DNA of 42,887 nt from CALARM01 sp964431735 (GCA_964431735.1 CAYSLJ010000048.1:1-42887), one strand, 5' to 3'. Positions 25,051 to 33,557 are shown, numbered from the stretch's first letter. A program made the numbers and translations. The notes: generated from the letters alone by a model not told the origin.

Positions 25051-25279
25051 TTCCCTGTTTAAACTCTTCATTGACATCTTAAATCTTCTGAGTTATAATT
25101 TCTTTCCGATATAATAAATGACAATATGTAATTCTTCAATACAGAAAGTAATACTCTCTTATACAGATGACCTTTCGTACAAGGAATTTCGGACATCTAT
25201 TAATCCTGAAGGAAAGAAATTATTCTTACTGCAATAAAAGGAGAGTTGATTTTCTTACTGGTATTTCTTTAAGGGACTG

Positions 25280-25387
25280 TAAGAAAATAATCCGGACAAT
25301 TTATGGTTATTATCATCCCGTCACGCGTTATGTGTTACATGTCACGATTTAAACGTATGATGTGGTTATTTCCTGATAACCCCTGAG
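25280..25387. repeat. F2 element with decayed CG core
   Basis: It starts TAAGAAAATAATCCGGACAA and ends GGTTATTTCCTGATAACCCC, matching the minus strand of 42769-42887 over almost its whole length. The core 25319-25346 reads CGTCACG, CGTTATG, TGTTACA, TGTCACG: four modules in phase, with ACGCGT junctions changed to ATGTGT and ACATGT. Confidence 0.8.
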
Positions 25388-25480
25388 TTTGATTATGAAA
25401 AAATAAGGATAATGCCGACAAATATATTACAGCAGTTGCTGTAAGAGTCTGAAAATTTAATATAAAAAGGAGGTAATGTG

Positions 25481-26521
25481 ATGATTGCTCTTGCTGATAC
25501 TATGAGAGCCGTGGAACTGGAAGTACCTCTTCCTGAGCTCGTAAAGAAAAATAAAGGTCCTGTATCAGATTTTATTGTCCACCATTACAGACATTTTAAT
25601 GCTGCCTCACTTGTAGATGCCGCCAGAGGGTATGAAAAACACCTGATGGAAGGAGGCAAGATGATGATTACTCTTGCCGGAGCCATGAGCACAGCTGAAC
25701 TGGGTGTATCTCTGGCAGAAATGATCAGACAGGATAAGGTGCATATTATATCCTGCACAGGGGCAAACCTGGAAGAGGATATAATGAACCTCGTAGCTCA
25801 CAGCCATTACAAAAGAGTCCCGAATTACCGGGATCTCACACCATGGGAAGAAATGGAACTTCTTGAACAGGGATTGAACAGAGTTACCGATACATGTATA
25901 CCTGAAGAAGAAGCGTTCAGGAGAATACAGAAACACATCTTCAGATTATGGAAACAGGCAGATGCTGATGGTATAAGATTTTTCCCCCATGAATATATGT
26001 ACCGGATGCTTAACAGTGGCGTTTTAAAGGAATATTATGAAATAGACCCGAAAGACAGCTGGATGATTGCTGCTGCAGAACGTAATCTTCCTATTATAAT
26101 CGGAGGATGGGAAGATTCGACTATGGGGAATATCTTTGCATCTTATGTAATTAAGGGTGAATTAAAAGCAAATACCGTAAAAAGCGGAATAGAGTATATG
26201 GTGTATCTGGCCGATTGGTACAGGAAAAATTCCGACGAAGGCGGAGTCGGCTTTTTTCAGCTCGGAGGAGGTATTGCAGGAGATTTTCCCATATGTGTTG
26301 TTCCTATGATGTATCAGGATCTTGAATGGCATGATGTGCCTTTCTGGTCTTATTTCTGCCAGATCAGTGACAGCACTACATCTTATGGATCTTACTCCGG
26401 TGCTGTGCCGAATGAAAAAATTACATGGGGAAAGCTTCATGCAAATACGCCTAAGTATATTATAGAATCTGATGCAACAATAGTTGCACCTTTGATTTTT
26501 GCATATATATTAGGATGGTGA
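25481..26521 (+). CDS. Deoxyhypusine synthase-family protein (polyamine enzyme)
   Basis: 346 aa. It shows the DHS fold pattern: FNAASLVDAARGYEKHL, GGKMMITLAGAMSTAELG, IISCTGANLEED, NLPIIIGGWEDSTMGN, and near the C-terminus ITWGKLHANT. There the Lys (about residue 318) matches the active-site Lys that forms the enzyme-spermidine intermediate in eukaryotic DHS. Bacteria have no eIF5A, so bacterial members are usually thought to make homospermidine or a related polyamine; which applies here is not shown. GGAGGT lies six bases before the ATG at 25481. Confidence 0.88.
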   Translation: MIALADTMRAVELEVPLPELVKKNKGPVSDFIVHHYRHFNAASLVDAARGYEKHLMEGGKMMITLAGAMSTAELGVSLAEMIRQDKVHIISCTGANLEEDIMNLVAHSHYKRVPNYRDLTPWEEMELLEQGLNRVTDTCIPEEEAFRRIQKHIFRLWKQADADGIRFFPHEYMYRMLNSGVLKEYYEIDPKDSWMIAAAERNLPIIIGGWEDSTMGNIFASYVIKGELKANTVKSGIEYMVYLADWYRKNSDEGGVGFFQLGGGIAGDFPICVVPMMYQDLEWHDVPFWSYFCQISDSTTSYGSYSGAVPNEKITWGKLHANTPKYIIESDATIVAPLIFAYILGW

Positions 26522-27072
26522 ATAAAAGTGAAAAGAAAACTTTTTCTACAAATGTTTAACCCTTTATATGTGATTAAAATGAAAAATTATCAACAGTTCC
26601 TCATATCACAGTGGCCTGCCCGTATTATCCGCCAGGCTCTCCTTTTCCTCTTGCTCTAGACGTTACCGCCGGACATTAATCAACATTTCAAGAACATCTT
26701 TTGTGTAAATTTGCTATAGAATAAGCCTGAATGTTTGCACAACAATCATACTCATAATTCATTTATAAAAAATGCAGAATTCGCTATTATATTTCAAAAG
26801 GACTTACCTGTTTTTTTATATTTTGTAAAAAATATGTAAGTCCTTTATTGTCAAATTTCTACGATTTTGACGCCCGTAGAATTCTCTTTTCTGTGGAAAG
26901 AAGGTTGTTATATGATATAATATTAATTATAGTAAAAAGCGAAAAGAACAGGATATTACTCATTTTTCACTATAATTAATAAGTTATGAAATACACTATA
27001 AAATACTTGTAATTCTCGTGAAGGTATTATATAATCTTTTGTATTTTTATAGTAAAAACAAGAGGGATATTT
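26522..27072. other. Intergenic region with hairpins
   Basis: No supported gene. 26600-26690 is GC-richer than its surroundings (CAGTGGCCTGCCCGTATTAT and beyond) and could be a gene remnant, but I cannot identify it. Strong hairpins lie at 26797-26846 and about 26935-26979. 26979-27003 repeats the AATAAGTTATGAAATACACT block seen at 22367. Confidence 0.5.
26797..26846. terminator. Long hairpin, possible terminator
   Basis: 11-base arms AAAGGACTTAC / GTAAGTCCTTT, with an inner TTTTTTA / TAAAAAA pairing, form a long imperfect stem with AT-rich inner part. It lies downstream of the deoxyhypusine-synthase-like gene but 275 bases after its stop, so it may be another repeat element rather than that gene's terminator. 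Confidence 0.45.
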
Positions 27073-28392
27073 ATGAAAAAAACGTTATGTCTTATATTAT
27101 TTACTATTGTCTTACTGCTGTGTAATCTTATTTATACCTGTGCCGGCACCGGAGAAGTGAAACAGCTTACTGCATCAGATATACTCAGGGAAATGAATTT
27201 ATTAAAAGATAAGCTTTCCTCTATGGATATATATACGGAATCATCAGAGAATGGTTATTTACAGATAGAAAAAGATGTTAAAGACGGAAAAAATATTATA
27301 GTAAAAACTATGTTTAATAAAAATGGAGACGTAATATTCCGTGACAAATATGTTTCTTTTCTGAATCAATTAATATGGGAACATGAAGAAAAAGAGTCTG
27401 TACATTTTATAATAAGTACCGGAAAAAATGGTGTTTTAAGTAGGGAAGATATCAGCTTTGCACCTCTTCCCACATTTACGCCTTCACCTTCTGTTCCGCA
27501 GATTTCCCCTGTCCCGGTAACTTCCACACAGCAGATTAAACCTTCAGCTACGCCGACAGTTTATATTTCTCCCACTCCTTTTAGTAATATTAAATCAAAA
27601 GAAAAAGTAATATTTGTATCGGATCTTGATGGTTTTATGAACATATATACCATTAATCCCGATGGTTCCAATCTTTATAAAATAACAAAAGAAAAATATG
27701 AAAAAGCTTTCCCAGCCATATCTCCTGACGGAATGAAAATAATATATTCAGGAAATAAGGACGACGTATGGAGTATTTATACAATAAACCCTGACGGCAC
27801 AGGGGAAAAAAGAATAACAAACAGTGGAAGTAATGATATTATGCCATGTTTTATAGATAAGAATAATATTATATTTCAATCCTTCCGGGATAGGAAACTT
27901 GCCATATACAGAATGGCTCTTGATACAAAAAAACTCTTCCTTCTTACGGCTGATTTTACTCTGGCCATTCACCCTGTCCTGTACCCTGACAGAAAGAAAT
28001 TCATATTTGTGGGAGAGAGAGATGGTAGCAGTGAACTATATAGTATGGACATAGATGGTAAAAATCTTAAAATATTAACACACAGCAGGTTTGAAAAATC
28101 TTTTCCTTCCATATCATCTGATGGAAAAAAGATTGCTTTCTGCGGAAACAGTGATGGCCTGTGGAGTTTATATATTCTGTCACAGGGGAGGCAGAATAAA
28201 ATCAATACAGGCTTTAAAGAGAGTACCTATCCGTCCTGGACAGGTGACGGAAAATATATAGTTTTTCAGGCTCTTGAAGAAGGCAATATAAATTTATTCA
28301 AGATAAATCCGTCACGAGGGAAGCCTGTAAAATTGACAGATAATAACAGTGATAGTATTCAGGCACGATGTCAATTTATAACGGTGAAATGA
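27073..28392 (+). CDS. Secreted TolB-like (PD40) beta-propeller protein
   Basis: 439 aa. A signal peptide (about residues 1-25) is followed by a roughly 110-residue N-terminal domain, then a Pro/Ser/Thr linker (PTFTPSPSVPQISPVPV) and six or so WD40-like PD40 blades with repeated signatures: FVSDLDGFMNIYTINPDGSN, FPAISPDGMKIIYSG, FVGERDGSSELYSMDIDG. It resembles the propeller half of TolB, but there is no Tol-Pal neighbourhood. A periplasmic or surface binding role is inferred. GAGGGA precedes the ATG. Confidence 0.85.
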   Translation: MKKTLCLILFTIVLLLCNLIYTCAGTGEVKQLTASDILREMNLLKDKLSSMDIYTESSENGYLQIEKDVKDGKNIIVKTMFNKNGDVIFRDKYVSFLNQLIWEHEEKESVHFIISTGKNGVLSREDISFAPLPTFTPSPSVPQISPVPVTSTQQIKPSATPTVYISPTPFSNIKSKEKVIFVSDLDGFMNIYTINPDGSNLYKITKEKYEKAFPAISPDGMKIIYSGNKDDVWSIYTINPDGTGEKRITNSGSNDIMPCFIDKNNIIFQSFRDRKLAIYRMALDTKKLFLLTADFTLAIHPVLYPDRKKFIFVGERDGSSELYSMDIDGKNLKILTHSRFEKSFPSISSDGKKIAFCGNSDGLWSLYILSQGRQNKINTGFKESTYPSWTGDGKYIVFQALEEGNINLFKINPSRGKPVKLTDNNSDSIQARCQFITVK

Positions 28393-28470
28393 CGCGTCAG
28401 AACCGCCGTGTCACAACCGTTTACCATCATTCAAGATATATTGTAGTAATTTTTTATTTTCATAAAAATT

Positions 28471-30123
28471 TTAATATTTCTTAAAGAAGATAGCTTTTAG
28501 TTTTGTAAGAGCTGTTTTCTTATAACCCAGTTTTGTAAGAGCTTCATCTGCAGTTCTGCAGATGTCCTGATCTTTTTCTGTCAGGTAGTCACATAAATGT
28601 TTTATAGCTTTTTTATCCCTCATATCTCCAAGGGCTTTCATAGCACTTATTTTTAATTTATTGTTATTATTTCTTAAAGTCCCTATAAGTAAATCAACTG
28701 TTGAAGGTTCTCTGTATGATTCTTCTGTTAAAATAGAAATTATATTTACCTTGAGGTCAATATCTGTAGTTTTATCAAATATTTTATAAAGGGTTTTCAC
28801 TATTTTCTTATCACCTTTAGCTGCAAGGAACTGAACTATATCAGGCCATTGAGAACTGTCACATGACTCGGCATATTCTATTATGGCGTCCATTATTCTG
28901 GGATCGTTAAACTTTGTCAGTCCTTTAAGAGCGGCACTGCAGACAAATCTATCTTTGTCTTTAAGGGCTTTTATCAATAGATCTATAGCTCTCGGATCCA
29001 TAAGGTCTCCCATAATTGATGCGCAGCTTTCTCTGATGGCAGGGTCTTCGTCTTTTTCCAGACCTTCCATAAGTACATATAAGGCTCTTTTATCTCCGGT
29101 TTTTCCCAGTGTAATGGCAGCCTGAGTCCTTACAGTCCTGTTCTGGTCTTTAAGAGCTTCCACCAATACTTCTACTACCTTTTCTCCGTCTGAAGGTTTT
29201 AGATGTGATATGGCAAGATAACGCTTATTATAATCTTCATGTTCTCTGACTATATATATATATATATCAGTTCTGTCAGGAATCTGGTCTACGTAAGGCT
29301 CTTTTTTTTCTTTTACGTCCGGTGTGTTTTCAGGTGAAACCCTGGCGGGAGTGGGACTGGCAAGAGAAGGTGCAAAAGGATCTACTTCGTCTTCGCTGAA
29401 TGAAAGTTCTATTGCAGGTAAATGAAGACCTATTACTTCCATATCTTCCGGAGGAGGGGTGTCGTCATCAGTTTCAACAGGTTCTTCCTTTACCGGTATA
29501 AATTTAGAAGTATTTTTTTTACCGGACAATTCAGAAGAAAGCTCGGAATATTTCTGAACTTTTTCCTGATTACCTCTTTTACTATATATTTCTACAAGTT
29601 TATCATAAAAACCTATAGCTTCTTTCTTATTTTCCTTTACAGAATCCATTTCTACAAGAAATTCATATGGTTCAGGTGCATTGGAGTCAATCTTAATAAC
29701 CTTTCTGTAAGCTATAATAGCAGAAGCCTGATCACCTTTTTTAGAAAGGGTTTCTCCAAGTTTAATAAGAGCTGTTACATTTGAAATTTCTCGCTTCAAA
29801 ACATCTCTATAATATTTTTCTGCATGGTCGAAAGCGCCCTGTTTAAAATGCATATCTCCCATTATACGATAGGAATCTACATCATCGGGAGCTATACGTA
29901 CAAGGTTTTTAATGATATTTTTAACGTCTTCGTATTTTTCAACAGATATATATTCTTCTGCCAGATCTTTAAATTGCTGAATTGCTTCTTTTATTTTACC
30001 GAGCTTCACATCCATTTCAGCCAGTTCCTGCCGCAGGCCAAGATTACCCAGCCTGTTACCGCATTCATTACAGAAGGGTTGAAGGATAGAATTCTGGTGT
30101 CTGCATTTAAGACAAGGTAACAT
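28471..30123 (-). CDS. Zinc-ribbon, TPR and HEAT repeat protein
   Basis: 550 aa from the chosen ATG; an in-frame ATG at 30135 would add four residues but lies against the GAGGGG box. The N-terminal zinc ribbon has C4, C7, C18 and C21 (PCLKC, FCNECG). TPR units cover about residues 30-200 (for example QGAFDHAEKYYRDVLKRE). A disordered, Pro/Asp-rich section follows, then about six HEAT repeats from residue 300 on (TVRTQAAITLGKTGDKRAL). The HEAT units resemble those fused to the kinase at 3723. A scaffold or adaptor role is inferred. Confidence 0.82.
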   Translation of the reverse strand: MLPCLKCRHQNSILQPFCNECGNRLGNLGLRQELAEMDVKLGKIKEAIQQFKDLAEEYISVEKYEDVKNIIKNLVRIAPDDVDSYRIMGDMHFKQGAFDHAEKYYRDVLKREISNVTALIKLGETLSKKGDQASAIIAYRKVIKIDSNAPEPYEFLVEMDSVKENKKEAIGFYDKLVEIYSKRGNQEKVQKYSELSSELSGKKNTSKFIPVKEEPVETDDDTPPPEDMEVIGLHLPAIELSFSEDEVDPFAPSLASPTPARVSPENTPDVKEKKEPYVDQIPDRTDIYIYIVREHEDYNKRYLAISHLKPSDGEKVVEVLVEALKDQNRTVRTQAAITLGKTGDKRALYVLMEGLEKDEDPAIRESCASIMGDLMDPRAIDLLIKALKDKDRFVCSAALKGLTKFNDPRIMDAIIEYAESCDSSQWPDIVQFLAAKGDKKIVKTLYKIFDKTTDIDLKVNIISILTEESYREPSTVDLLIGTLRNNNNKLKISAMKALGDMRDKKAIKHLCDYLTEKDQDICRTADEALTKLGYKKTALTKLKAIFFKKY

Positions 30124-30218
30124 TATACTTAACATCCCCTCTTAACCAGTAAGTTATTTTACATTATACTATATTTCTCCTGTGGAATCAAATATTTTCA
30201 ATAAAAGGCAAAGAAAAT

Positions 30219-30671
30219 TTATAAAGAGAATTTATCAGATTCTATTCTTCTACCTTCAAGAAATTTTTCCCCCTTATGGTAGGTAGCGAGAGATTGCTTT
30301 TCTACAGGGCCGTCAATGGTAGACCTGTGAATGAATTCTCCATTGCCACAGTAAATACCTGTATGAGTTATGGTTCCATCAGGCCAGTTACCATAAGTAT
30401 TCTTAAAGAAAACTAAATCTCCCGGCATAAGATCTGAAACTCTGTTGATTTTTATCCCTATATCATCTCCTGCAAGGGAATTTGCATAATGTTCATCAGT
30501 AGGGAAATAATTATCGGAAGGTTTTTCTGTAACACCGAGTTCTATACCTGCAAGAGAAAAAATCTTCCTTACAAAACAGGCACACTGCTCGTTCTGGCCG
30601 GGATTAAATTCTTTACCTTCCCACTTCATGGCAACAGAAAGAATTTTTGAAGAAAGAGATTTTTCGGACAT
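30219..30671 (-). CDS. NlpC/P60-like cysteine peptidase
   Basis: 150 aa, a single domain with the NlpC/P60-type order: Cys30 in NEQCACFVRKIF, the MPGDLVFFKN turn, His103 in ITHTGIYCGNGEFIH and a further His115. Such enzymes usually cleave peptidoglycan peptides. There is no signal peptide, so export or another role (a phage- or toxin-like amidase) is open. AAAGGAG lies five bases before the ATG at 30671, preferred over 30695. Confidence 0.72.
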   Translation of the reverse strand: MSEKSLSSKILSVAMKWEGKEFNPGQNEQCACFVRKIFSLAGIELGVTEKPSDNYFPTDEHYANSLAGDDIGIKINRVSDLMPGDLVFFKNTYGNWPDGTITHTGIYCGNGEFIHRSTIDGPVEKQSLATYHKGEKFLEGRRIESDKFSL

Positions 30672-30700
30672 AAATACTCCTTTTATAGTGGACATTTATC

Positions 30701-30884
30701 AGTTACCGGTGAACAGTTATTACTGAGGTGAGCATAAATAATAAATATCTGATCTCGTGACCCGTAACGCGTCACGCGTTACGGGAGGAAGACTGTTATT
30801 ACATGCTTATGCTCAGGTCAGTAGTTATCTGTAATAAGTACAAATTGCAGATTACTGGTTACTGTTCAATGGTTACTGATTATT
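30701..30884. repeat. GGTTACT heptad palindrome interrupted by F1
   Basis: Left modules AGTTACC, GGTGAAC, AGTTATT; right modules GATTACT, GGTTACT, GTTCAAT, GGTTACT, GATTATT (30850-30884). Read on the minus strand, the right arm mirrors the left. F1 sits between the arms, with AGTTAT on both sides (30715-30720 and 30823-30828) as a candidate target duplication. Confidence 0.75.
30722..30822. repeat. F1 element, complete 101-bp copy
   Basis: Ends ACTGAGGTGAGCATAA and TTATGCTCAGGTCAGT. The core at 30756-30783 reads CGTGACC, CGTAACG, CGTCACG, CGTTACG, followed by GGAGGAAGAC. It has the same length as the copy at 8375-8475 in opposite orientation. Confidence 0.88.
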
Positions 30885-30988
30885 ATATGCTTTTTATAAT
30901 AGTAAAACAATAAGCAGGATTTAATTTTTTTAAAATTGAATATTTATAATATCAATCCATAAATATTCCTGCTGTGACGGGTCAGTTA

Positions 30989-31086
30989 GGAATGGCAGTT
31001 AAATAAATGTCTCAAATATATTAATCGTGACGCGTTACGCGTTACGCGTCACGCGAGGAAAGAGACAATTAATAAATTTTCATTCC
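30989..31086. repeat. CG-core palindrome with different arms
   Basis: Arms GGAATGGCAGTTAAATAAAT and AATTAATAAATTTTCATTCC (outer ends complementary), with inner GTCTC/GAGAC. The core at 31026-31053 is CGTGACG, CGTTACG, CGTTACG, CGTCACG, then CGAGGAAAG. The same core type as F1 and F2 therefore sits inside a third, unrelated set of arms. Confidence 0.85.
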
Positions 31087-31131
31087 TTATTATTATGGAA
31101 ATTTAAGTGACTATAATTATGGTATAAACTT

Positions 31132-31461
31132 ATGAATCAGTCATTTTCAACATTACCTCTTGTAATAACTGTTATTTTATGTCTGGTCATTTCGACAGTA
31201 ATAGTTTATTACTTTGACGCAACAGGTAATCCAATATGGGATAAACCGGCTTTAATACCTGCTGTAATATTTATACCTCTTGTACTGGTGGGATGGCTCC
31301 CTGTGGGATTTTATTCCCTTTATCTGTATAAAAAAGAACGACCGGTTTTTGCTACTATTTTATCTTTAGTAACTCTTTTATGGATAATAGCCGTCATCGT
31401 AGCTATAGGAGGAATTATAAGATTTTTAATAGGAGTGTCAAATAAATTTCTTGGATTTTAA
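31132..31461 (+). CDS. Small membrane protein with three predicted helices
   Basis: 109 aa, strongly hydrophobic. Predicted membrane segments lie at about residues 8-27, 40-64 and 74-100, with a short charged loop (YLYKKERP) before the third. I do not recognise the family. There is no clear ribosome-binding site before the ATG. Codon pattern and length support a real gene. Confidence 0.6.
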   Translation: MNQSFSTLPLVITVILCLVISTVIVYYFDATGNPIWDKPALIPAVIFIPLVLVGWLPVGFYSLYLYKKERPVFATILSLVTLLWIIAVIVAIGGIIRFLIGVSNKFLGF

Positions 31462-31464
31462 TAA

Positions 31465-31800
31465 ACGTTCAGTCCTTATTACCGTAACAGGCAAATTGGT
31501 ATCCCAAAAATATGGAACACGCTCCTGTCCATGTCCGGGTTCTGGAGGAAAAGATATGCCGTATTAAAAGAGAGTTATAAATTATATAGACGCAAAATAT
31601 TAACAGTCTGCAAAACCAGTTTGCCACGCAACAGGATCATATCTTTTTCGGAAGAGGCCGGTCAGGGACAGGTTTTAGAAATGGATACTGACTTATCTGG
31701 AGCGGTCCTTAGCTATCAGCTAAAATATTTCATAACATTTATTATGTAATTCTAATAAAAGCTGGCTGCTGATAGCTGAACTCTTACAAATTTTTAATGA
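31465..31800. repeat. F5 element interrupted by F4
   Basis: AAACGTTCAG at the left and GCTGATAGCTGAACTCTTAC plus ACAAAT at the right are the two ends of F5. The inner AGCTTTTATTAGAATTACAT stretch is present on the minus strand. The AGACTATTGATATAATCAG middle seen at 16345 is missing. F4 occupies 31479-31706. Confidence 0.72.
31479..31706. repeat. F4 element, complete copy inside F5
   Basis: Starts TTACCGTAACAGGCAAATTG, has the stem CTGTCCATGTCCGG / GGCCGGTCAGGGACAG, and ends GGAGCGGT. CCTTA lies on both sides (31474-31478 and 31707-31711), a candidate 5-bp target duplication comparable to the TTATA pair flanking the F4 copy at 8243-8579. It shares AATATTTTGCGTCTATATAA (minus strand) with the copies at 1 and 14190. 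Confidence 0.8.
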
Positions 31801-31812
31801 AGGTGAATATTT

Positions 31813-33477
31813 ATGTTTTTATTTTCGGAAGAACATGATCGGAATAACAGACCTGTATGTAAATTAACAGGTTATGAAGGACCTTTAAAAGGTAACAGTT
31901 TTATTCTCTCTTTATCGTCTACAGGTATAGGGAGAAACAAAAACAACAATATAATAGTAAATGATGCCAGAGTGTCGCGCCATCATGCCACTATAGATTT
32001 AATTGACGGACTGTTATATATTACCGATTTGAACAGTACTGCAGGCACATATATTAATGGTAAACGCATAACAAGGGCAATCCTGAAACATGGAGACAGG
32101 ATTCAGTTTTATCCTGCCGATGAAGATGATAAAAAACTGGAGGAGAGGAAAACCGAACTCAATGAAACCCATCTTATTGACAGGAAGGTCTCTGTCGGTA
32201 TGGCAGCAAGTATAAAAGATTTTCTGAGTCACGATAAGACAAAATGGCTTTCAACCCTGAAACTTTCAGACAGAGAAGAACACCTGAGAGATAAGAAAAA
32301 ACTGGAGATTTTACTTTCAGCCAGTACCGCTCTGAGCAAACCGGAAAGGATAGAAGTGAAGATAGAAGAAATACTGTCTGTTTTATTTGAAATAATGGAT
32401 CTTGACAGGGCGGCCATCTGGATACTGGACAGGGATATTTCCGGTAATGCCGTAAGAACGGCACATCTGGAACCGGTTTTTAAATATAAAATTTTTAGAA
32501 AGCGTTATGACCTTCAGGGAGAAGAAGAACCGGTATTGAGTATGAGTATAATAAATAAGGTATTGCTGGAAGAAGAGGGATTGCTGGTTAAAGATGCCCT
32601 GAAGGATGAACAGTTTAAAAGTGCCATGAGTGTAAAGGTTCATGGCATAAGAACATGTGTCTGTGTTCCTCTGAAAACACAGGATAATCTTTTAGGTGTA
32701 TTATATGCAGACGCCCAGAGACCTGTTGACAGATTTACAGAGGAAGATTTGAAATTTGTTACTGCTTTCAGCGCCCAGGCAGCCGTAGCTGTAGAAAATT
32801 CTCTCCTTCATCAAAAAATAGAAGATGATGCAAAGGTAAGAAGCCGTTTTGAGCGGTTTTTCTCTCCCAATACCATTGATACTCTTATCAGAGAACCTGC
32901 ATATGTGGGCAAAGGGGGAGAAGAAATGTGTGTGACAATTCTTTTCAGTGACATAAGGAATTACACGGAACTTTCGGGAAAGAAAAATCCTCTAGAAGTA
33001 GCCAATATGCTTAACGAATATTTTCCGCCTATGGTAAAAATAGTATTCAATAAAGACGGAACCCTTGAAAAATACATAGGAGATGCCCTTATGGCCATAT
33101 GGGGCGCACCTGTGCCGGGAGAAGATCATGCCCTTATGTCAGTCCTTGCTGCAATAGATATGCAAAAAGCAGTAAGAGAACTGAATAACAGGTGGAGAAA
33201 AGCAGGAAAAATCACAATAGATATAGGAATTGGAATAAATACAGGTATGTCTTTTGTGGGTAATATAGGTGATGATGAATATCTTCAATATGCCGCCATA
33301 GGAGATGCTACAAATCTGTCTGCCAGGCTCTGCTCCTGTGCCGCTCCCGGAGAAATTCTGGTTTCCGAATATACATATAATATACTGAAGGATTCACAGA
33401 TAAGATTTCAGGAACTGGAAAGCATACCTCTCAAGGGATATGCCGGAAAGATCAGGAGATTCAAAATTGTTTTTTAA
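31813..33477 (+). CDS. FHA - GAF - class III adenylate cyclase
   Basis: 554 aa, cytoplasmic. The N-terminal FHA domain has R41, SRH at 55-57 and N74/N82-type positions, and binds phosphothreonine partners, plausibly linking it to a Ser/Thr kinase. A GAF domain covers about residues 165-335. The C-terminal class III cyclase has metal-binding D380 (LFSDIR) and D424, K420 in LEKYIGDA, D498 in the IGDATN motif, and transition-state N501 and R505. The Lys/Asp pair fits ATP as substrate. AAGGTG precedes the ATG. Confidence 0.9.
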   Translation: MFLFSEEHDRNNRPVCKLTGYEGPLKGNSFILSLSSTGIGRNKNNNIIVNDARVSRHHATIDLIDGLLYITDLNSTAGTYINGKRITRAILKHGDRIQFYPADEDDKKLEERKTELNETHLIDRKVSVGMAASIKDFLSHDKTKWLSTLKLSDREEHLRDKKKLEILLSASTALSKPERIEVKIEEILSVLFEIMDLDRAAIWILDRDISGNAVRTAHLEPVFKYKIFRKRYDLQGEEEPVLSMSIINKVLLEEEGLLVKDALKDEQFKSAMSVKVHGIRTCVCVPLKTQDNLLGVLYADAQRPVDRFTEEDLKFVTAFSAQAAVAVENSLLHQKIEDDAKVRSRFERFFSPNTIDTLIREPAYVGKGGEEMCVTILFSDIRNYTELSGKKNPLEVANMLNEYFPPMVKIVFNKDGTLEKYIGDALMAIWGAPVPGEDHALMSVLAAIDMQKAVRELNNRWRKAGKITIDIGIGINTGMSFVGNIGDDEYLQYAAIGDATNLSARLCSCAAPGEILVSEYTYNILKDSQIRFQELESIPLKGYAGKIRRFKIVF

Positions 33478-33520
33478 CTCTAATTACCAAAACAGGTGAA
33501 AAGTATCTAAAAAACTATAA

Positions 33521-33557
33521 ATGGTGAGTAGTGAGATAAAACCCCACTACTCACCAT
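33521..33557. repeat. F6 perfect hairpin after the cyclase gene
   Basis: Perfect 13-base stem ATGGTGAGTAGTG / CACTACTCACCAT with an 11-base loop, 44 bases after the cyclase stop. It is likely to fold in RNA and may act as a 3' end structure. Confidence 0.85.

Larger units (their letters stand above)
24990..25480. other. Intergenic region with F6 and F2 repeats
   Basis: It contains the GTGAAAA palindrome (24992-25050), unique AT-rich DNA (about 25051-25279) with no supported gene, an F2 element with a decayed CG core (25280-25387), and the leader of the deoxyhypusine-synthase-like gene. Confidence 0.6.
30672..31131. other. Intergenic region with two CG-core palindromic elements
   Basis: It is made almost entirely of repeats: a GGTTACT-type heptad palindrome (30701-30884) with F1 inserted in it (30722-30822), and a second CG-core palindrome with unrelated arms (30989-31086). 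No gene is seen. Confidence 0.7.

Noticed and set aside
31813..33477. The FHA-GAF cyclase as a PycC pyrimidine cyclase paired with the DUF5706-like protein
   Set aside because: It has the Lys/Asp adenine-type pattern and FHA-GAF inputs typical of adenylate cyclases, and is 25 kb away. Pycsar genes are normally adjacent.
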